Source: Candidatus Poseidoniales archaeon
Lineage (GTDB): Archaea > Thermoplasmatota > Poseidoniia > Poseidoniales > Poseidoniaceae
Direction: 5' to 3'
Assembly (NCBI GenBank): GCA_003602415.1
Contig: QQSK01000014.1
Span: forward strand, 1-64,000
DNA: 64,000 nucleotides
Shown: piece by piece, positions 6,755 through 15,115 of the stretch
Layout: each line of letters starts with the position of its first letter
Numbering within the stretch: position 1 is the first letter of the stretch
Program-made: the position numbers and the translations under genes
The notes under the pieces: generated by a model
Told to the model about the DNA's origin: nothing
Databases searched by the model: none
The model's input: only the letters and a program-made list of their open reading frames with translations

Positions 6755-7447
6755 ATGGCGAAGAAGAAGGGCGGATTTGGTAGGTTCCTCGGGGCCATTA
6801 CTGGGAGTCCTTACGAACGTCTGCAAAAGCAGATTGACAAAGTCGTTTCTGAAGCGGCCAATAATAGAGCATTGGCTAAGACTTTGAAGAAGTTGGTCAA
6901 GGCTATTGGTGAACAATACGAAGAAGGAAATATCGATGAAGAAGAGCATGATTTATTGCTTGAGTCTATCGAAGATGTAGATCCTGAAGAAAGAACATTT
7001 TCAAAACTCACCGACGACAGTGATGCATTTTATGACGATGGCGATATGCCAGATTCTCCAGAGTTAAATCTAGGCAAGCGAAAGAATCTTGACGATTTGA
7101 TGAAATCTCAAGGTAATGAATTCACAGGTTCATTTGGAAGAGACGAATTTGAAGAATTTAGACAATCGATGGCCGCTGACTTTTATGCAGAATCTGATGA
7201 AGCAATCGCAGCAGGAGACCATCAACAAGAGATTCGAACACAGAACAGAGTATTCGCAGACGCAGAAGATGGAATCAACCAGCTAAAGCAGAAGATGGCA
7301 GAAGAAAGTGGTCTAGAAAATCCTGATGAAGAGGAAGAAGATGAGAACTACTACACCGATGACGATGGTGTAGAGTGGTGGAAAGATGATGATGGTTACT
7401 GGTGGTTTAGAGAACCAGGTCAAGAGGATTGGCAACCACACGATTAA
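6755..7447 (+). CDS. acidic soluble protein with aromatic WW-like tail, unknown function
   Basis: A basic start (MAKKKGGFGRFLGAI) leads into a helical, possibly coiled-coil segment (about 20-80), then a long acidic region and a striking tail: VEWWKDDDGYWWF followed by REPGQEDWQPHD. This tryptophan-rich end resembles the tail of the membrane protein at 32196-33455 (ENGMLWRKHDDGEVDWW), so it may be a small interaction module used repeatedly in this organism. No enzyme motif is visible. Its stop shares a TTAA with the stop of the convergent receiver gene. Confidence 0.7.
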   Translation: MAKKKGGFGRFLGAITGSPYERLQKQIDKVVSEAANNRALAKTLKKLVKAIGEQYEEGNIDEEEHDLLLESIEDVDPEERTFSKLTDDSDAFYDDGDMPDSPELNLGKRKNLDDLMKSQGNEFTGSFGRDEFEEFRQSMAADFYAESDEAIAAGDHQQEIRTQNRVFADAEDGINQLKQKMAEESGLENPDEEEEDENYYTDDDGVEWWKDDDGYWWFREPGQEDWQPHD

Positions 7448-7782
7448 TTCCAAATTTCTAATTCTGAAATCTTGAATTTGACAATACCATAGTTTGCTCC
7501 TTCTTTGAGCATAGCCTTGTTCGCCATACTTGCAGAACTCATTGCAACTATGACCTTTGGTCTTACAATCTCGGATTTCAAAAGGGTTCGTAGCACTTCC
7601 AGTCCCTTGGTTGGTGGCATGAAATGATCTAACATCAGTACATCTGGTTTGAATTCAGAAATACGATTTAGAAAATTATTCGAATCCCAAAATTGTTTGA
7701 TTTCAATTTGTGAGGTATCCACTCCGCCACTAATCAATAGCGCTTCGATATCAACAGTGTCTTCGAAGGCTAGGACCTTCAT
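7444..7782 (-). CDS. stand-alone response-regulator receiver protein
   Basis: A 112-residue CheY-like domain: acidic pair Glu7-Asp8, phosphoacceptor Asp52 in DVLMLDHFMPP, the Ser82/Ser83 switch position (AMSSAS) and Lys102. No output domain. Its start overlaps the stop of the upstream peptidase gene (ATGA), so both are on one transcript and translationally coupled. No histidine kinase gene lies in the window. The link between a receiver and a membrane-anchored peptidase is unusual. It could be a signalling relay or a degenerate receiver. Confidence 0.82.
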   Translation of the reverse strand: MKVLAFEDTVDIEALLISGGVDTSQIEIKQFWDSNNFLNRISEFKPDVLMLDHFMPPTKGLEVLRTLLKSEIVRPKVIVAMSSASMANKAMLKEGANYGIVKFKISELEIWN

Positions 7783-9644
7783 TCTTCAACATCCCACCAA
7801 TTTGGAACGTCAAACCATTCTGGAGCATCTTCTGCTCTTTCGATTAGAGGTAGACTCAATGTTGATGATGAATCAATATTTACTCCCATTCCTAATGCTG
7901 CACAGGCGCTAGGAAGGTAATCTTCCCCACTTTCGGTTAGAACTATGCTGATGTCATGTCCTGCCGGAATAATTGCATCGATTGGATTGAATTCCATTTG
8001 CATTGTATAAGTTGCAAACGGAATCACCGTCTTTGCCTCATGACCTCCATCTCTGTATCTTACGTCCATGGTTGCATGGCCGATACGAAGATTTTCAGTC
8101 GCATCATACATAGTTGCGAAAATCTGTCCTCCATCACAGCGAGTTGAAACCGATAGATGTAGCGTCGGCAATCCAGAAATAAAGCGTTCAGATTCTGATG
8201 CAGGGATGGTTAAGGTAACCTGAGAGTTTGTGCTAACAGATGCACCATTTGCGGTAACCTGGTCTAGGGTTATTTCTTCCCATGTCATGTCTTCAGGTGG
8301 CCAAGTATCTTCGACGTGCCACATCCCATCATTACGTTGCATTTGTACGTGCAACTCTGGCATTTGACCATTACCTTTCAACCAATATTCGAACCAGCCA
8401 AACAAATCAACAGCCCAATCCATTCTACTCATTTCAGGATAAGCTTCTGCTCCATATCCAGAAGTGACACTGCTGTGAACTCCGGGTTGATCGGGGTAAT
8501 TGTGAGCCCACTGGCCCATTATTCCTCTTGCCGGAATTCCTGCATCCCTCATCAACTGATAGGTTGGGAATGCATGGTATGGGTCAACGTTCCAATCTTG
8601 CATTCCCCAAACTAGATACACGCTGCCTCGATAATTTTGCAATACATCTGGAAGGTGTCTGCGCTCGTCCCAGTAATCGTTCCATTCAGCACCGCCATAA
8701 TGTGCCCACAACTGGGTGGTGAATGGATTCAATGGCCCGACAATATCGTCTTGACAAACACGTAATTCATCAGATGTCAAATCACTTGTTGCTGCTTGAT
8801 ACGCAGCATCATACCCCAGAGCTCTTGCTTCACTGGAGCCGTTGCGATAGAACATTTCTTGCACACCAATTGAACCCGAAATTGGAACGATGGTCTTCAA
8901 GTGCTCAGATGGGTTTTGAGCGGCTTCCCAATTTGTTGTACCTGCATATGACTTACCCATCAAACCGACATTTCCATTTGACCAATTTTGCTTACCCAGC
9001 CAATCAACCACCGCTTGGATGCCGGTTTGTTCACCCAAGCCTTTGACATCTTGGCAATGGGTGGATTTTCCAGTTCCAAATGTCGAGGCCTGTGCTAGTG
9101 CATATCCGTGTGAAATGAAATTATCGTAAATCCATTCTCCCACTCCACGGTCAGGAATTGTGTTAGGATTAGAATCATCACCGACTCCTGGCATGCCCTC
9201 TCCTCCAAAGTCATAGTAAGGATGAATTGTCATAATCACGGGAACTGTGACTCCTTCTGGTACATCCGGTAACCATAATGCGACATGCATCAAATCATCT
9301 TCAGGAAATCCAACATCTTCTTCGGAACTAGGTAATTCTACTGGGATGAAATGCTCGGTGTATGTTCTGACATCATAAGTTCCTTTCACTGGCAAAACAG
9401 ACCTTTCTTGAGTTAGGTTAAGATCCATCTTATGGCGTTCATGTAGTGGAACTTCCCACCATTCATACGACTCGTCAATGACCTGTTCCTGCTCCAAGAG
9501 CTGGCCAATGCTAGTTCCTAGGAATAAGAATGCTATGGAAATCGCAAGGGTTGCTGCAAGAGTGATATTGAGAGTATTATCTCCCGATGCCGGAGCGATT
9601 TCGGCCTCGAAAACATCGTCTTCCATTATCATCGACGAAGTCAT
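7779..9644 (-). CDS. membrane-anchored CocE/NonD or X-Pro dipeptidyl-peptidase family hydrolase (S15)
   Basis: 621 residues. An N-terminal transmembrane anchor (about 25-48) is followed by an extracellular alpha/beta-hydrolase with the S15/CocE nucleophile elbow GLMGKSYAGTTNW, and HPYYDFGG as the early oxyanion part. An acid in the WGMQDWNVDP segment and a His in MGQWAHNYPDQP complete the triad. The C-terminal half (from about 440) is the jelly-roll domain of the family. It likely trims proline-containing peptides or hydrolyses esters outside the cell, which fits a peptide-feeding lifestyle. It is followed by the coupled receiver gene. Confidence 0.85.
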   Translation of the reverse strand: MTSSMIMEDDVFEAEIAPASGDNTLNITLAATLAISIAFLFLGTSIGQLLEQEQVIDESYEWWEVPLHERHKMDLNLTQERSVLPVKGTYDVRTYTEHFIPVELPSSEEDVGFPEDDLMHVALWLPDVPEGVTVPVIMTIHPYYDFGGEGMPGVGDDSNPNTIPDRGVGEWIYDNFISHGYALAQASTFGTGKSTHCQDVKGLGEQTGIQAVVDWLGKQNWSNGNVGLMGKSYAGTTNWEAAQNPSEHLKTIVPISGSIGVQEMFYRNGSSEARALGYDAAYQAATSDLTSDELRVCQDDIVGPLNPFTTQLWAHYGGAEWNDYWDERRHLPDVLQNYRGSVYLVWGMQDWNVDPYHAFPTYQLMRDAGIPARGIMGQWAHNYPDQPGVHSSVTSGYGAEAYPEMSRMDWAVDLFGWFEYWLKGNGQMPELHVQMQRNDGMWHVEDTWPPEDMTWEEITLDQVTANGASVSTNSQVTLTIPASESERFISGLPTLHLSVSTRCDGGQIFATMYDATENLRIGHATMDVRYRDGGHEAKTVIPFATYTMQMEFNPIDAIIPAGHDISIVLTESGEDYLPSACAALGMGVNIDSSSTLSLPLIERAEDAPEWFDVPNWWDVEE

Positions 9645-9718
9645 ACTTACTCATCAGTGTTCGCTTCATTGGTCTATTGTATACAAACACTCAAAGAGTC
9701 GGTCACCAAGGGTTATTC

Positions 9719-10129
9719 ATGACCGAACAGTTCACAGTTGCAGGACAATCAATACCAACAATCACCATGGGATATGGAGGATTTTTGGTGCTATGGGGCA
9801 TTGTAGTGTCTCAACTTTCAGACGCTTCATCTTTAACTTCATACATCCCTTCATTTATGGGTATCCCGCTTCTTGTATCAGGGATTTTGGCCAGTAAGTT
9901 CCCTGAGAAAAGGAAATTGTGGATGCATATTGCTGCAACTTTTGGATTGCTTTGCGCATTGGGTGGATTAGATTTCTTGCGAGGCATGTTTAGTGACGAG
10001 GGGCCGTTTGCTCTACCTGCTGCAGGAGCATCTAAGTTGATGCTACTGATTACAGGTTCAGTTTACACATACATTTGTGTTCAATCATTCATCCATGCTC
10101 GAAAAGCTCGAGAAGCTCGAGAAGAATGA
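9719..10129 (+). CDS. four-helix membrane protein, unknown function
   Basis: 136 residues with about four hydrophobic helices (17-36, 43-63, 71-92, 103-123) and a charged Ala/Arg/Glu tail (ARKAREAREE). ATG 9719 was chosen because the longer frame from 9587 overlaps the start of the divergent peptidase. Resembles short DUF-type bacterial and archaeal membrane proteins, but no family is recognised. It precedes the cyclophilin gene by 29 nt. Confidence 0.65.
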   Translation: MTEQFTVAGQSIPTITMGYGGFLVLWGIVVSQLSDASSLTSYIPSFMGIPLLVSGILASKFPEKRKLWMHIAATFGLLCALGGLDFLRGMFSDEGPFALPAAGASKLMLLITGSVYTYICVQSFIHARKAREAREE

Positions 10130-10158
10130 TTTCATAGTTTTGAGTGTCTGGGTGTAAC

Positions 10159-11085
10159 ATGCGAGCCATTGCAGTACTACTGAGTGTTCTCGTATTATCT
10201 CCTGTTGCAGGAGTAGATTACCAAACTGGAGATGAAGACTGGCGAGATGTTGAGGTTGATACTTCTGCCTGGACAGACGGTCCTGAATTTGAAGGCTCAC
10301 CAATGGATAATCCTCGACCAGGAGATGCAGTACTAATCATCGATGTTGAGTACAAACCTAGCCACCTCGCATCTGAAGTTCAAGGTCAAATTGTGATTGA
10401 GTTATTCGAAGAATGGGCTCCAAATACAACTGCTAATATGATCAAGAATGTAGAAAATGACATTTACAACGGGATATTTTTCCACCGTGTAATCGATGAT
10501 TTCGTGACTCAAGCGGGAGACCCAACTTGCAAGACGGCTGGAATTTATCCAGCAACAAGTCTTACTTGTGGCAGCGGAGGTTCAGGTCAAACGATTGCAC
10601 TTGAGCATCATACCAATTTGTCACATGTAGATGGCGCAATCGGGATGGCAAGAAGCCAAGACCCTGATAGTGCAGATTCACAATGGTATATCGCTGAAAC
10701 CGAAGCGCACGGTTTAGATCCAGAGAATAGAGACGACGAAGGATATGCCACCTTTGGTATTGTCAGGAATGGAATGAGTCATGTTCGGGCTATTGCACTG
10801 GTGCCAACAACAGATGATCCCTCTGGTGAAGAGCAAATCATGAATCCAGCCTCATCCGCAGGCCGACCAATCTGGGAAGTTCACATTTCGAATGTAGAAA
10901 TGATTGGAGTGGTTCCATATGATGAAGAAAAAGTTGTTGAGTCACAATCATTTTTGTCAACTTTGTCAGGCAAAGTTACAATTTCATTATCACTGATTAT
11001 TGTTGTAATCGCAGGATATCTAGCATTTAACCGTTCACGAGAAGAGGAACCAGATGCAATTTTGCTAGATGCAAATGAAGATTAA
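10159..11085 (+). CDS. secreted, membrane-tethered cyclophilin-type peptidyl-prolyl isomerase
   Basis: Speeds cis-trans isomerisation of proline peptide bonds during folding. A signal peptide (MRAIAVLLSVLVLSPVAG) is followed by a cyclophilin domain (about 50-250) with the core FFHRVIDDFVTQAGDP, then a C-terminal transmembrane helix (about 270-290) and a short acidic cytoplasmic tail, so the enzyme faces outward. An insertion holding two cysteines (DPTCKTAG..TSLTCGSGGSG) lies just after the active-site strand. ATG 10159 gives a clean signal peptide; a GTG at 10144 is possible. Likely helps fold the many exported proteins encoded nearby. Confidence 0.9.
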   Translation: MRAIAVLLSVLVLSPVAGVDYQTGDEDWRDVEVDTSAWTDGPEFEGSPMDNPRPGDAVLIIDVEYKPSHLASEVQGQIVIELFEEWAPNTTANMIKNVENDIYNGIFFHRVIDDFVTQAGDPTCKTAGIYPATSLTCGSGGSGQTIALEHHTNLSHVDGAIGMARSQDPDSADSQWYIAETEAHGLDPENRDDEGYATFGIVRNGMSHVRAIALVPTTDDPSGEEQIMNPASSAGRPIWEVHISNVEMIGVVPYDEEKVVESQSFLSTLSGKVTISLSLIIVVIAGYLAFNRSREEEPDAILLDANED

Positions 11086-12056
11086 TCAAGTCGTAAGTCC
11101 AACACTATATGTTGGATATAAGGACTATATTTTTTGACGATTTCTACATGGATTGGAGTGATATTCTTTCCGCTTACTGTTGCAAACCATTCTGTTGTTT
11201 TGGACACCCATTCATCGATTTCATCTTGATGAACATTCATGTGAATATGGATTATTCCTCCACTTTCTTTTAGGCAATTTATTGCTAAACCCCATGTATT
11301 CATAGATGATGGAATCAATCCAAGAATAACTCTGTCAGCTATTCCCTTCAATCGCTTCATAGTTTGTCGATTATCTCCTTCATAGATCAAACATTTATCG
11401 CTAACTCCATTTCTCTCTAACCCTTTCTTTAGAGCAGCAATACTATCGGGATTGATTTCACAAGCATGAACTTGTTTTACCCCTCCTCTAACTAGAAATT
11501 GGAGTGTATAGTATCCGATGCCACAATAAGCATCAACAATAATTTCATCTTTGGAATCTTGTTCACCCATTCTTCTTCTTTCGGTCACATTGCCAGATGA
11601 GAACATTACAGCAGTAGCATCGAATATATAATCTACAAAATTTTCTCTATGTTCAACCCATCCATCATCCCCGTGGATTAATTGCAACTTTGATTTTCTT
11701 TCAATGCCTGGGTCTATTTCTGATTGTATTGCTACCCTATTCACTTTCAATGCAGCAGCGACCTCTTCCATAGGCCAACCTGTAGTGTCTGTCCCTTCTT
11801 GGAAAATCACCATGTCTCCAAGTATTTCCCATTTTTTTGGAGGGTTTGAAATAATTCTAGCCAATAAATCATGAGGATTATTTTTTTCCACTTCTTCAAA
11901 ATCAAGTAGAATATCGCCCTCGTTTACAGGAATTGCAATCTTGTCTCCGTGAGGCATCGGTTTTAGATTTAGATTTAGTTTTCCATCTCCTTTCAATCGC
12001 TCATATTCTTCGCTAGCGACATCTCGATTGCAAATGAATGCATAAGATGAGGCCAT
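11082..12056 (-). CDS. taw2: Trm5/TYW2-type enzyme, wyosine aminocarboxypropyltransferase (Taw2-like)
   Basis: Transfers the 3-amino-3-carboxypropyl group of S-adenosylmethionine to 4-demethylwyosine at position 37 of tRNA-Phe. The C-terminal Rossmann domain has VDAYCGIGYYTL (SAM motif I), CEINPDSIAALKKG, and DRVILGLIPSS, whose GLIPSS replaces the NPP loop of methylating Trm5 and is the TYW2 mark. The N-terminal 120 residues are the TYW2-specific part. ATG 12056 (MASSYAFIC) is preferred over the longer frame from 12140, which overlaps the divergent gene. A matching tRNA-Phe with G37 is encoded at 51521-51596. Confidence 0.85.
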   Translation of the reverse strand: MASSYAFICNRDVASEEYERLKGDGKLNLNLKPMPHGDKIAIPVNEGDILLDFEEVEKNNPHDLLARIISNPPKKWEILGDMVIFQEGTDTTGWPMEEVAAALKVNRVAIQSEIDPGIERKSKLQLIHGDDGWVEHRENFVDYIFDATAVMFSSGNVTERRRMGEQDSKDEIIVDAYCGIGYYTLQFLVRGGVKQVHACEINPDSIAALKKGLERNGVSDKCLIYEGDNRQTMKRLKGIADRVILGLIPSSMNTWGLAINCLKESGGIIHIHMNVHQDEIDEWVSKTTEWFATVSGKNITPIHVEIVKKYSPYIQHIVLDLRLD

Positions 12057-12115
12057 ATTTGGGGTCAGGATGGCAAACCATGTTAAATGTCCCAGTATAC
12101 ACAATAGATGATAGC

Positions 12116-15115
12116 ATGCTTCGAAGACTAGCAATTTCACTAGTTTGTATTTTTATAATCTCTGTTTTCGCACCACTTGCAAGTGCAACTGGTATGCAGG
12201 CATGTACCCTAAATGGTGGGACTTGTGATACTTGGGATAAAGCCGATGATGGCACTGAAAATCAACAAGATTGGATTGTAGGAGTTTACGAATTTGACTT
12301 GATAGACACATCCACAATCAATATGGAAATGTCTTGGGCACTTCATGAGTTCAACAGAACAGTACTCGGTTTAGATGGCGCTCTAATGAATGCGGCTTTG
12401 GCTGCAGAAGGAATGAGCGCTCAAGATGGTGCTCCAGCAGATTTAATCAGAAATTATTTCGATCAAACCACAGCAGGTCCAGGCACGCCTACGGTGAAAG
12501 AAAAACTAGCCTTGGAAGTAAACAGCACAATTGAAGATTTACTTGGTTCAGGCTTTGGACAAGTAAATGAAATATCTACAAATTACGTTAATTCAATTTC
12601 AAATTCAGGCATTACTACGACCTGTAGCGATGACCCAGATGCAGATACCGCATCTGAAGCAGGGCTAACGGACAATGCATTCTATCCTCCAATCTGTTTC
12701 ACCGTTTCAGCAAATGTCACTCTATCGACTTCGACGTTTAATTTGGGCGCAGTTGACCCACTAACCTTGGAAAGAGTGTATAGAGGAATGTTAGTAATGG
12801 GTTCTGATATTACATCAGAATTCGATTTGTTCAGCGAACCAGGTCATTCCTCAGTCTTTGAGATCAACCCTCCTGATTTTGCTACAGTCAAATCTGTCGA
12901 CCCAACAGGAGTACAGATTATCAAATCAGGCCCACCTTCTTACATGGCTGCACAATGGTCTATTGACAATTTAGATGCGCCAATTGGTGGCGAAAGAATT
13001 TCTCAAACAGTCAGTACTGAAATTGGGCATCGTAACTCAACCCAGACAAGCAGTGTTGAGATATCTCCTGATGACACCGGCATTACATTAAATGTAAAGT
13101 TGGATTTGTCAGATGAAAGTTCAGCTTGGATAGATATTGTTGCAGGAATACATCATATCGATGACTCTACAATGAGTGACTGGGGCATATCTTTGGTCGA
13201 TGTTACAGAGAATGCTAAGGTCCCTTGGGTCACCTCGGATGGAATTAGATTAGCATATCAAAGTGATTTAGTCGAACTTGATAATTTCACAAATAACTTC
13301 CCTATGGATTTAGTTGGTGATGCAATAGAAGAAGCGGTTTCTAGTGTTGGAGACATTGAGATAAATGACCCTTCATGGGTTTCTCAATCGACATTGGTAG
13401 GGATTCCAGAACCTGCGGGAGGACTAAACTTTACTCACACTTCTTGCCCTGAATCTTTGCCGCCAGGGACCGATGTGTACTATTGCATCGAAGGTTCCAA
13501 TGCAATGGATGGAAGCCATCCTATCTATTTGAGAGCAACATCGAATACATTCGATTTACATCTACTAGATTTACTTAAACAGGAAGTCGATGACCCTACT
13601 GGAATTTTAGATGTAATCCAAGAAAGTGACCTTAGAGATTTACTTGATTCTGGATTAACTATTGAAACAGAATTTGGACAGAATCTACTCCAAGATATGA
13701 TTCCTGATGACTTACCTCCGGCCGAATTAACCCTCGAGTTGGTCTTACCAATGTGGATGCAAGCTGCTACTGGAGATTCATCCATCACCTTAGTTGAAAG
13801 AACAAATGGTCAAGACGAATTATCAATTTCTATGGCTGGTCCTGATGCGTATAATCCTAGGCATGCAATTTTGGATTCAGCAGGGGATGAAATTTGTTCT
13901 GCAGATGAAGCGGATTGGTCCTGTATAGATTCTGAAATTGAATTTGATGTTAGTGACCTCGATTTCAATGAATGGGGGCCTAGTATAGACTTGACAGCAT
14001 CATTTTCAGCATCGATAGATATCTACAGAATCAAGATTCCAAATGAAGTTCTCGATGAACTTCAATCAGGAAACTCTTCAATTTCAATGGAAGCGATTCC
14101 CTCCGATCTAATCAGATTAGGATTTGAGATTGCTGATAGATTAGTTGAACCAGAGTTTAGGGCAGTTGATCTAGGTGGAGAGAAGGATGCTGAAATAGAA
14201 TTAACCACTGCTGGGTTTGAGAAATTTGTTGATGAACTTGGGGCTGAGACAACTAAATATTTGCATAAAAAAGCCGATAAAGCAAGTGAAGAAGATGAAT
14301 CAATAGATATTGATTTTTCAGGTATTCAAATAATTACTTCACTGGATAATTTAGGTAACATCGGTACCTCGATGGGTGATGAAACTCCTATCAGTATGTC
14401 GATTAGAATCCCTGAGTTTACATTTGAGGCAGGTGTAACTAATGGTTGGAGTGGCATCACAGATGGAGACCCTATTGTTGGAGTAACTACCGCACTGCAA
14501 AGTCCGATAATTAATATGATAAACACATTTCAAAATGCCTTAACCAACATAGGACTTCAATTCCTACAAATGGGAGGTTCAGGCTTAACGCTAGACAATA
14601 ATGGCGAGCCAATTGATTTTACAATCGAGCCGACAGAGTTGGAACTTCATGAAGAAACAGAATCTGAGTTGCAAGGAGAGATCACATTCTTGATGCCTGA
14701 TGGGATAACATTAGAAGGATTCCAAACCGCAAATGGTTGGGAGAAAATAGAGTATGAAGATGGCAGACAGAAAATCACATTATCTCTTGATTCTCTTACA
14801 GCAGGTGATGAATTTACATTCAGTGTAAAGGTGTCATGGTGGTATGTACTTTCTCAGATTTGGATTTATCCAACCTTACTTCTGTCTCTTATAATTTGGA
14901 GAGTTAGGGCAAGAAGAAAGAAGAAAAAGCGCAAGAGAGAAATGGAAAATATGGCCGATACCAAGGTTGTTTCTACAGACAAGGGTGGTCTTTCTGACCT
15001 TGATTTCGCTGCATTAAGCGCTGGTTACGACCCTACTTCCAACAATAGTGGAGATTTTGATTTATACGACGATGACAAAGATCTAGCCATGTATGATGAT
15101 GAACCTTGGAATTAA
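12116..15115 (+). CDS. large secreted, membrane-anchored surface protein, unknown function
   Basis: 999 residues. A signal peptide (MLRRLAISLVCIFIISVFAP ends near the cleavage site ASA) is followed by a long acidic extracellular region with several cysteine pairs, and a C-terminal transmembrane segment (WWYVLSQIWIYPTLLLSLII) before a very basic stop-transfer cluster (RRKKKKRKRE) and an acidic cytoplasmic tail. No catalytic motif is recognised. ATG 12116 gives a clean signal peptide; ATGs at 12080 and 12038 are also in frame. It is divergent from taw2. Its stop shares TTAA with the stop of uvrC. Confidence 0.75.
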   Translation: MLRRLAISLVCIFIISVFAPLASATGMQACTLNGGTCDTWDKADDGTENQQDWIVGVYEFDLIDTSTINMEMSWALHEFNRTVLGLDGALMNAALAAEGMSAQDGAPADLIRNYFDQTTAGPGTPTVKEKLALEVNSTIEDLLGSGFGQVNEISTNYVNSISNSGITTTCSDDPDADTASEAGLTDNAFYPPICFTVSANVTLSTSTFNLGAVDPLTLERVYRGMLVMGSDITSEFDLFSEPGHSSVFEINPPDFATVKSVDPTGVQIIKSGPPSYMAAQWSIDNLDAPIGGERISQTVSTEIGHRNSTQTSSVEISPDDTGITLNVKLDLSDESSAWIDIVAGIHHIDDSTMSDWGISLVDVTENAKVPWVTSDGIRLAYQSDLVELDNFTNNFPMDLVGDAIEEAVSSVGDIEINDPSWVSQSTLVGIPEPAGGLNFTHTSCPESLPPGTDVYYCIEGSNAMDGSHPIYLRATSNTFDLHLLDLLKQEVDDPTGILDVIQESDLRDLLDSGLTIETEFGQNLLQDMIPDDLPPAELTLELVLPMWMQAATGDSSITLVERTNGQDELSISMAGPDAYNPRHAILDSAGDEICSADEADWSCIDSEIEFDVSDLDFNEWGPSIDLTASFSASIDIYRIKIPNEVLDELQSGNSSISMEAIPSDLIRLGFEIADRLVEPEFRAVDLGGEKDAEIELTTAGFEKFVDELGAETTKYLHKKADKASEEDESIDIDFSGIQIITSLDNLGNIGTSMGDETPISMSIRIPEFTFEAGVTNGWSGITDGDPIVGVTTALQSPIINMINTFQNALTNIGLQFLQMGGSGLTLDNNGEPIDFTIEPTELELHEETESELQGEITFLMPDGITLEGFQTANGWEKIEYEDGRQKITLSLDSLTAGDEFTFSVKVSWWYVLSQIWIYPTLLLSLIIWRVRARRKKKKRKREMENMADTKVVSTDKGGLSDLDFAALSAGYDPTSNNSGDFDLYDDDKDLAMYDDEPWN

